Source of the DNA: Bugula neritina
Lineage: Eukaryota; Bryozoa; Gymnolaemata; Cheilostomatida; Bugulidae
Assembly: GCA_964035545.1 (NCBI GenBank)
Contig: OZ037772.1
Span: 2,426,501-2,490,500, forward strand
DNA length: 64,000 bases
Direction of reading: 5' to 3'
The position numbers and the translations under genes were made by a program. Shown piece by piece: positions 56,600 to 64,000 of the stretch (position 1 is the first letter of the stretch; each line of letters begins with the position of its first letter). The notes beneath the pieces are model-generated. The model did no database searches, was not told the DNA's origin, and saw nothing but the letters and a program-made list of their open reading frames with translations.

Positions 56600-57339
56600 T
56601 AAGGGCCTTAGTGTTCCCAGAACGGAGAGAGGGCGATTCCTGTATTTGTACTTTGCATGACTCACTACAGTATAGATAACTGCTAATACATTTTGTTAAA
56701 TTTTATAGTGATGCCTTTAAGTTGCATATATTATTACATAACATAATATGATTATTACTTGCTGATGTCTCTTATTGAATTTCAATTTGAAAACTCAAAT
56801 ATAGTGATTGAATCAGTAAATATATAATTTATCTGTTTATTATTAATGTTATTTTAACAGAAATATGCTACTTTGGAGTTATTCCGAATACTATATATAT
56901 AAGTTGTAGTAGTCGAATCCAAGATGAGTTGAATTAACTAATTTACAATGTAGACAGCCCTGCAGGTAAAAGTAATACAAACCCATCAGTAAAACTCCCT
57001 ACTGTAATACCTACACCTGAAAGAGTTGAGTTTACATGTAAATGTTACCATCACCATTTGGCAACTAGTTGCAATTTACATAAGATCTCTAAGCCTATAT
57101 TTTATGAAGACATAATTGTCCAATCAGATGGTAGCATTGCAATATATGGTTTACTAAAAGGATGCCTTTAGACATGCTTAGGAGTTGTCTTCTATTATAC
57201 CTCATGGGATTTCTCCCAGGTGAATGGGGAACATGTCATAATTAAACTGTGGTTATTGAATTAAACTTATCAAATTACACACATTTTACAAAGCAGCTGT
57301 ATCACAGACAGCTCATGTGTAGAGAAAAACAGTGTTTAT
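56600..57339. other. Non-coding AT-rich spacer
   Basis: No gene or clear repeat is seen between the gypsy LTR and the next MITE. Confidence 0.5.
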
Positions 57340-58069
57340 CACTGCGTTTCCATGAAGGCGAATGAATGCGTACGGGTGCCCGTACGGATTACATCAAAGG
57401 AAAAACCACACGTTCCTATATAACCCGTACGAAGTTATCTTCTCTTTGAAATGATGATTAATATGGCCAACTTTGAGTTTGAGCTCATGCACAACGGCAA
57501 TTTTTTTAATTCTGTCCTCATTTTTGATAGATTAAACCAATTAAATACACAAATTTTGAGTCAGCTTATTTAAAATAAAAGAGCATAACACAATGAAAGC
57601 ATAAAGTATTTCTTGATCGATAAACATAAGCTTAAAAGTAATTTAAATTTTCAAAATGAAAATAGCTGTCAACTGATTTTTAGCTTGAGAAAGCTTTGGC
57701 TTACGGAAAAAATTTACAAATTTAAGATGATTAGTAACTATTTTAAATAATAGCAGCTAGGATAAATAAAATAATTTAAATTTTTAAAAGCCGAAGTACA
57801 CTTTAGCGAAGGTTGTAACTTATAATTATTGTTTACATCGCGTAACTATGTAACTAGCCGCCACAAATGCTGATCTCTGCCTCCGGCACAAAAGGTTTCA
57901 TTCGATTTAACCGAAGCAACCATTTCCATCATGCGCATAACGCGAAGGAAATTTTTCATCGAAGGAGCCGTTCGGTGTAATTTCCGGCTGCGGTTTTGCT
58001 TCGATGCAACTGTTTCCATAGGGCGAATGAGAAAATTCATTCGCATAATGCGATAATGGAAACGCAGTG
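57340..58069. mobile_element. MITE with CACTGCGTTTCCAT ends
   Basis: The 730-bp element starts CACTGCGTTTCCATGAAGGC and ends GATAATGGAAACGCAGTG, giving a 14-bp perfect terminal inverted repeat. Subterminal parts contain many GCGAATGA/TCATTCGC inverted words and an internal inverted repeat GTACGGGTGCCCGTAC. No coding frame of note exists. Target-site duplication is not clear. A second family member starts at 63,945. Confidence 0.8.
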
Positions 58070-58524
58070 AATATCTAGTTGATTGACTTATGTATTATTT
58101 ATCAGATCCCTGATTGCATGACAAGAAACAACTTGATTGGCTACTCAACGCTGTTGTAACACAGCAGTGGAATGTATAATATTATTATGAATGGTTGTAA
58201 TAAATTTACTTGGTCATGTTGGAGTTACTTGCACCTGCATGTTAATTCAGTGTATAAATTCTCTCACAAACAAGTCATTTACAGTTACTGCTCCAGTATA
58301 GATTATTGTTACTAACCGAACTCAACTTGAACTAAAGCTAAAGAGGCATGAAAACAGACTATGTTTCCACTAACAAATAAACTTTATTAGATGGTAAAAT
58401 AGCAACATATATTTGATACAGTAAAACATCTCATATCCAACTATAATTACAGAGTGTGTGTATTGATGAATTGTGATGAAATAATTATGTTGATGACAAA
58501 AATTATCCAATTCATCTCTCAGGA
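58070..58524. other. Non-coding spacer downstream of the TRIM-like gene
   Basis: AT-rich sequence with no recognisable feature. Its right part is likely 3' flanking DNA of the minus-strand TRIM-like gene, whose AATAAA signal lies at 58,572-58,577. Confidence 0.5.
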
Positions 58525-58591
58525 CCTCACTGAGCTGATTATTAGTAAACCATAGCTGATAGGTTTAGTATTTTATTGTGTATCTCCTCAG

Positions 58592-58701
58592 TCAATCTTC
58601 TTTACATGCTAGAAACACTGTGTCTCTGTTATACACAGCAATGTCCAACACCAAGTCACTCACACCAAGACTTTCTCTGGGAACAGTAAGCACCAGTTGA
58701 C
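58592..58701 (-). CDS. Last exon of TRIM-like gene with early stop
   Basis: After acceptor TGTTTACAG the exon reads GQLVLTVPRESLGVSDLVLD and then VYNRDTVFLACKED before TGA (58,592-58,594). Compared with the plus-strand copy at 52,071-52,204, the stop removes the closing strand; the sequence after it still reads LRRYTIKY and a second stop. The AATAAA signal overlaps that lost coding part. Confidence 0.75.
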
Positions 58702-61700
58702 CTGTAAACAATAGAATCATATAGTATCAGTTGGTGTGTATTGAGAGAAACAGACAGACTGCCTTTAAAGATGGAACTAAGCAGGTTACATACATGAAGT
58801 AAATATTCAAACAGCAGAAAATAGTGCCTCCTTATACAACTGTATTGACCTTGACCCACAAACTTAGCCTGTGGCTCTGAGCAAGAACACACCCACATGT
58901 CTACTTCTAATACCACTGCAGCTACTCCAACATTATCACATATTAAATACTTGACAAGAACCAACCACAGCCACCTGGGTCCCACCAGCAAACACTGCTC
59001 TATCGGCCATCATCAAATTACATAGTCTCAGTAATGGCAGTCAAAAAGTATCAAATTATTTATATTTAAATTATCTGATGACCAAAACAACAGCAGCACT
59101 AGACTGAAGTCAAACTACAACTCATAACTCATGTGTAGCTGGCAGTCTGTACAGTTGTTAGACTGAGCACCTCTAAAATTACTGTAAAACACTTGGATAG
59201 TATACTAACTAGACATGCTGATAGGTGGGTTTGAACCCCTTGCAGCACCAACTCACTCAGCAGTGTGGAGTCCCTATCCTCTACACTACCAGGTGAACCC
59301 TTGGAAAGGAAGACTGAATAGAGAGTTTACTAAGAGCTCACTGCACAGTACACAGAGTACACCTTAAACCTATACAATATAATATACACTTTTACCTGTG
59401 CTTACATCCTGCATGTTACTGCAGCTGGAAATAAACTTATTGCAGGGAGGCAGTATTATTCACTAATATTATTATTAGCTACAAGTCATGTGATGAAGAA
59501 TAGAACATCTACTATCAGCATGTTACAGTCTTTATTACATAACATTTAGCTAAAAATAACATCAGTGACTTGATAAATACTAACAATATCATAATATATC
59601 TTATGAGTGGAAGTTGTTTACTGGTAATTATTATAATATGTTATTTACTGCAACATAATTATATATAAAGTAACTAAACTTACTATAATAAACAGAGTAT
59701 TTACCTTCCAGTGAGAGGATGAGGAGAGGTCCTTTCAGTGTACAGATGTGAATCAGTTCAGATGTTGGATCAAAGGAAATACCAGATGGTTCTGAGATGT
59801 GAGGAAACTCCCACATTAGAGTGAGAGTTGTGTTCTCCACTTTATATCTTCTCACTTTACCATCTTCAGTGAGGTCTCCTATGAGGAGAGTTGAGTCTGG
59901 GAGGATGCATACAGGGTCAGGGATCTTCATCTCAGGAAGTGGGAACTTCTGTATTTTATTGTCAACTAGGTTACAGACAACCAGCTGTTTCTCTCTCCAG
60001 TCTACAATATAGAGCAGTGAGTCGTGTTGAGCTATTCTATAGTAAGTGAGTACATCTACTGACTGCTTGTAGAGGGAGCGAGTCTTCTCAAAGGAGTTCG
60101 GATCAAGAAGTGAGACTTCAGCTGTTTTCTCCTCTCTGTTATACGAGCAGCCAACCATCACCCCTTCAGGTTGGATTATCTCCCCCCACCATGTAGTGCC
60201 GGTGTCCTTCACTGAGCTGATAGTATCCAGAGTGTCTCTATTTATTACTTCTACACCTCCCCATGTCCAACACATCAGATGTCCATCAGCTGAGATATTT
60301 ACTGAGAAACACCAGTCACGTACAAGAAGTCCATCAGACTGTAAAGAAGATGGTGGCTGCAGCAGCTTCAGTCCCAGACTGTCTTCACTGTCTGCAACAA
60401 CAAAATAACAATTCTATAACTTGAGAATCTCATCACCTGAGGAGGTGGGAACAGATTTTCAAACTTAAAACTAAAAGATGTTTAAATACAAGCAGTCTGT
60501 AGTTACTACAAGTTGCTGCGTGATGCACAGGTCTAAGTGAGAATATTTTTTTAATACTGACAGCAGGTAGTCAGCATAACACAGTTTAGCAGCTCACTCA
60601 TAGATCATAAACTCTGAAACACTGCAGAAATGTCTCATAATGTGAGAGTAGAACAAAACTCAATTCTCTAATAAATAAACTCTATCTACTTATTCTACTA
60701 TTAAATATTCAATGAAGGCAATTCAACTGATTACAAGCAGAAAGTTATTTATAGTTGGTGTTACTATTTATAGACTCCACCTACACGTTGGTACCAAGAT
60801 GCTGTCCGGAAGTACACACTTCTCTATTACACCAATATCTGTAGCCTTTTCCATCTTCTCACTCATCTCTTTGTAGTCTCTCACAATCCCTGCATCATTG
60901 AACTTATCAACTGCATGTTGTACTGTGTCCAGCAGAGACTGTCTGCCCATTGTCTTACTCAAGGCCAGCTCTATTCTATAATTATCCACTATCTGTGTGC
61001 AGCTCTTCAAATATCCATATATTTCTAGCCTCAGGTTTGTAGCTCTCTTTCTAATCTCTTCTATCTAATAAATAGTAACACAGTGTAACCACATCTGCAC
61101 CTCACAAACTCTGCACTTGAAATGAAAGTGACAGATCACCCACTGAGTGGACAATGACTCAGTCACGTGACACTCTATACACAGCAGAGAGCTAGTACAT
61201 CACGTGACTAGTCTCCTCCTCCTGACACCTGTCAATCACTCAGACAGCCAACCTCCCTGTGTGAGTGATTGACAGTTGCAGAAGGATGAGTGAGTCATCT
61301 GTATTAACAGGTTCCTCTGCACTGAGTAACATGTGATGAATGACTACTGCTACTTGTACACAGAATGATAAAACTTTAATGGCCAGTTGATTCTAGTAGC
61401 AAATGGAATTCATTTCTGATTACAACTCAAAGACCAAATGCAAAACCTAATTTCAGACAAACAGAAATACATTAGATGACATCACCATGTCAGCATACCT
61501 GAGCATCAGCTACAGCGTTTACTCTGGCAACCATCTTCTTCACTTCATCTTCTATTTTACTCAGTTCTTTCCAGGCATCCTTTGAGATGTCATTCAACTC
61601 TGCAACTTTCTCAGACAGAGTCTCTATTCCACCAGTCAGACTTTTTCGTAACTCACAAGACAAATCACTCAAAGATGCCAAGTCATGGGATGCTACTGTC

Positions 61701-63053
61701 TCCTCTATATACATAAAATCACACGATTCATAAAAATATTTTTAGATATGATATTGTACTTATTCTACACCTACTATACTTCTAACTACAGGTTGATGAT
61801 GTATCACTATATACATACTATGTAATTACTAGACAGTTGGTTGGACTAGAAATATTTCACAGGTCAGCTCATTAATCACTGCACTTGGAATAATATAATT
61901 GAAAAAGTTAGAGCAGTGGCTCCCAACCTTGGGAGATTTCCCTTTGCAGGGAATTTGGGCTTTTTAGGGGTTTCATTTCTAAAAAATTCCCACAGTTTAC
62001 CAGCTCTTTGAGCTTTTGCCTTGTTTTCCAGGTTACATGTATATGTATAACTATAACTAAACTGAAGTTGTGGCAGACACTGGTCCATGTCAAACACACT
62101 GGCCTTTTCTGGAAAAAATCTGTACCCTGAATTTCTTTATGAATAGTTACAGTGTTTCTCAAAAAGGGGGAAACTTAATAGAAAACATTTATAAAAAGAG
62201 GGAGGGTATGAAAAAGGTGGGACACCACTGAGTCAAAGCTATGCCTATATCATCTTATCAAGGAAACAGACACTTGAAGGATGAAATATACTAAAATATA
62301 TTCAACATAACAGTGAGAATATAAACTCCTGCACTATCCACTTCTGTCTCACACAAACCTTAATGCTGACAAACTTACTTCCTCTTTTACTGTTACATAA
62401 CTCACTTTAATAATAAAATAATAAATAACAGGTTCTTGTAATATTTCTCAGTTTCTTTCTACAGAAATAGAAACAGCAAGTAAATACCTGTCTTATCCTT
62501 ACAGCCAGTCCTCATATCACATCTCATACAGAATATCTGGTGACACTTGGAACACACTTCTGTCAGCTGTTCCTGTTTATGATGTTCACATTCAGTTATA
62601 GTATATCTTTGGGGAGAAGCTCTGTAGACCTCAATGTCAATTAACTGATGTCTATCTCCCATCAGCTCTCTGTGATTCTGTATAATAAAGGGCAACAGTT
62701 TAGTTGGTTGTATTTTCACCAACAAGTCTGTCATAGTTGACTCACTGCATTGTGAAACTGTGTGTTTAGTATAAAAAGTCACACAGACTCAACATTTCTT
62801 TTCAATAATTTTCTACACAAACCAGAACTGGTTTAGTAACTAATCTTGAGAAATTATATAAGAAAGACTCACTTCTTGATGCTGCTGACACAATTTCTTT
62901 TGACTCTCAAGACAAAACACAGCAGCTTGTGTTCCACCTTTACACACATCGCAGGGAATGGGTGCCGGTTTGGGTGGAGACTTGTATTCTAACGGGTCTC
63001 CATGCTGAGCTACTGGTAGTGTTGTGAGATCTGTGATGTCATAGTGATCTTTC
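58592..63053 (-). CDS. TRIM-like protein: B-boxes, coiled coil, beta-propeller
   Basis: Six exons join with matching phases: 63053-62873, 62740-62488, 61704-61499, 61064-60785, 60391-59705 and 58701-58592, about 570 residues. Exon 1 ends in a B-box1-like zinc site (PCDVCKGGTQAAVFC and KKLCQQH). Exon 2 carries a B-box2-like site (CEHHKQEQLTEVCSKCHQIF then CMRC) completed by the His of the next exon. Exons 3-4 are helical, charged coiled coil. Exon 5 (229 codons) and exon 6 form a propeller of WD/NHL type. Donors are GTGAGT, GTATTT, GTATGC, GTAGGT and GTAAAT. Exon 1 starts in phase 1, so at least one upstream exon is missing; no RING exon was found before the window end, so ubiquitin-ligase activity cannot be claimed. 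The start of exon 2 is the phase-consistent choice among several AGs. The protein would be cytoplasmic. Confidence 0.82.
58702..59704 (-). other. Intron of TRIM-like gene with exon-like remnant
   Basis: Between the last two exons. At about 59,014-58,790 the minus strand reads ADRAVFAGGTQVAVVGSCQV and, after a frame change, VGVAAVVLEVDMWVCSCSEP and QAKFVGQGQY. This is conserved with 51,003-51,180. It may be an old propeller exon that has decayed, or an alternative exon. The rest of the intron shows nothing else. Confidence 0.45.
59705..60391 (-). CDS. Beta-propeller exon of the TRIM-like gene
   Basis: A single 687-bp exon between acceptor TTGTTGCAG and donor GTAAATAC. It shows successive beta-strand repeats such as DWCFSVNISADGHLMCW, DSLLYIVDWREKQLVVC, DPVCILPDSTLLIGD and EPSGISFDPTSELIHIC, each with the alternating hydrophobic pattern and GD/SDG turns of WD40 or NHL blades. 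Joined to the last exon it gives LILSLEGQLVLTVPRE, with the two exons sharing a Gly codon across the intron. It most likely binds a protein or RNA partner, as propellers of TRIM proteins do; the ligand cannot be told. Confidence 0.8.
60392..60784 (-). other. Intron of TRIM-like gene
   Basis: The intron between the coiled-coil exon (donor GTAGGT) and the propeller exon. Nothing else is recognised in it. Confidence 0.7.
61705..62487 (-). other. Intron of TRIM-like gene
   Basis: Runs from the donor after the B-box2 exon (GTATTT) to the acceptor of the coiled-coil exon. Short frames inside show no similarity to known families. Confidence 0.7.
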
Positions 63054-63481
63054 CTACAATATATAGCAATCAGTATGTTACCTGTGTTAGCTGTGTTTAG
63101 TATATCTCAAGTAATGAAATACTCCATCCACACACACAGCTATGTCCTTGACAAATACTTGAATAAATACTCACCACTCATCAACACACATTCATTATAT
63201 AGACCACAGGCTATCACACAAACACACTTGACTATATTATGTACTTAATATGCTGTAAAATAGTCACTCATGACAAAGAACTGCTACTCAAGAAATAGAC
63301 TCAACTGTAACTTGTATTGTAAAATGACAAGACAAATTACTAGTTAACTACTGAGTGGAGGCCACATTGTCAATAATTATTCACTTCTGTTGCAAGTTTG
63401 TGCAATGCAACTAATTACTGAGGAGTGAATTCTGAGGAGCCAATACTACAACATACTACAACTATTCCCTGCCACTCTTAA
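63054..63481. other. Upstream intron or 5' region of TRIM-like gene
   Basis: No RING domain or other exon could be recognised. The first known exon begins in phase 1 and needs a further exon upstream, perhaps beyond 64,000. Confidence 0.5.
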
Positions 63482-63810
63482 CCTAGGGCCACACTGTGCG
63501 TATTTTCGCATGCGAAAATTGAAACCACAAGTAGCAAAGGCGTCCACTGTAGCGTCAGTGATGCGTGATAAATAAAGCTTTCATTTTTAAATCGCACTCG
63601 CTTTCAATAAAACGCAATTTACTGGAATATAGCACTAAATAAAGAAATTGGGCTCGCTGAATAGCTACCAGCCAATTAGGTGACGATTCGCACTTGCGTT
63701 GAAAATGCAGAGCGACAAGTGCGAAGGTTTTCTCAACGCGCACAGTGGACACCTTTGCTACTTGTGATTTCAATTTTCGCGTGCGAAAATACGCACCGTG
63801 TGGCCCTAGG
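63482..63810. mobile_element. MITE with about 70-bp terminal inverted repeats
   Basis: The left end CCTAGGGCCACACTGTGCGT, continuing ATTTTCGCATGCGAAAATTG, is matched on the opposite strand of the right end by CCTAGGGCCACACGGTGCGT, continuing ATTTTCGCACGCGAAAATTG. Similarity extends about 70 bp with few differences. The 329-bp element can fold into one long hairpin. TAA lies on both sides, next to one unmatched base on the right, which may be a 3-bp TWA target duplication as in PIF/Harbinger-type MITEs. Confidence 0.88.
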
Positions 63811-63944
63811 CTAACTGCTAGGAGTGGTGCGAAACTGTCATTTCATCATCTTTGGCAATGTGTCAAGAGCTAGTGCACCGTGAGTGCGTGTCACGTGTGA
63901 GTGTTGCCTATCTCGTGCAGCTATCATAAGAAGAGTGAGACATA

Positions 63945-64000
63945 CACTGCGTTTCCATTATCGCATTATGCGAATGGATTTTCTCATTCGCTCTATGGAA
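63945..64000. mobile_element. Start of a second CACTGCGTTTCCAT MITE (cut by window end)
   Basis: The last 56 bases, starting CACTGCGTTTCCATTATCGC, match the reverse complement of 58,014-58,069 with only two differences. The element runs off the window. Confidence 0.9.

Noticed and set aside
58656-58991. 111-codon minus-strand frame starting MLVGPRWLWLVLVKYL
   Set aside because: It crosses the last intron in a frame different from the propeller exons. Its end uses the wrong frame of the last exon, so it is not the gene product.
61876-62162. Overlapping 73- and 84-codon minus-strand frames
   Set aside because: They lie inside an intron defined by phase-matched exons and show no known family.
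32761-64000. tRNA or rRNA genes
   Set aside because: I saw no cloverleaf-like A/B-box pair or ribosomal sequence by eye. A tRNAscan run would be needed for certainty.

Overview
This is eukaryotic, almost certainly metazoan, DNA. It has GT-AG introns, a fibrillar collagen locus, a TRIM-like B-box/coiled-coil/beta-propeller gene, a valyl-tRNA synthetase remnant, LINE, Ty3/gypsy and Tc1/mariner pieces, and many tandem repeats in an AT-rich background. An early-branching invertebrate such as a sponge would fit, but the sequence alone does not fix the taxon.

Layout. (1) Positions 1 to about 32,760 are one satellite array of a 17-bp AT-rich monomer, open at the left edge and carrying kilobase-scale higher-order duplications. 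It explains every long minus-strand reading frame there; none is a credible gene. (2) 33,384-38,907, minus strand: a fibrillar-type collagen locus with Cys-rich N-terminal exons, Gly-X-Y exons and a C-terminal COLFI domain. The COLFI exons are in frame, but the Gly-X-Y exons carry nonsense codons, Gly losses and frame disruptions. Minisatellites of 30, 17 and 26 bp sit in its introns or upstream. (3) 39,400-43,190: low-complexity AT-rich DNA with a perfect 53-bp hairpin and a LINE reverse-transcriptase remnant. (4) 43,195-46,716, plus strand: remnants of a valyl-tRNA synthetase gene interrupted by a decayed Tc1-like element. (5) 47,113-50,975: a 19-bp minisatellite split in register by a 3.28-kb terminal-inverted-repeat element with no coding capacity. 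(6) 50,981-52,245, plus strand: a partial inverted copy of the 3' end of the TRIM-like gene, with a LINE 3' end inserted in it. (7) 53,216-53,945: a TA-flanked MITE and a second terminus of the same family. (8) 53,988-56,599, minus strand: a truncated GC-rich Ty3/gypsy element with one LTR, gag and a protease ORF, joined by a textbook -1 frameshift signal. (9) 57,340-58,069: another MITE, whose family reappears at the right window edge (63,945-64,000). (10) 58,592-63,053, minus strand: the TRIM-like gene, six exons with consistent phases. (11) 63,482-63,810: a MITE with about 70-bp inverted repeats.

No operon-like cooperation exists here. The main themes are satellite expansion in strict 17-bp register, nested transposon insertion and gene decay. 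I found no convincing new defence or enzymatic system. The most distinctive observations are the 17n+4k length lattice of the satellite, the frameshift signal, and the element inserted in register into a minisatellite.
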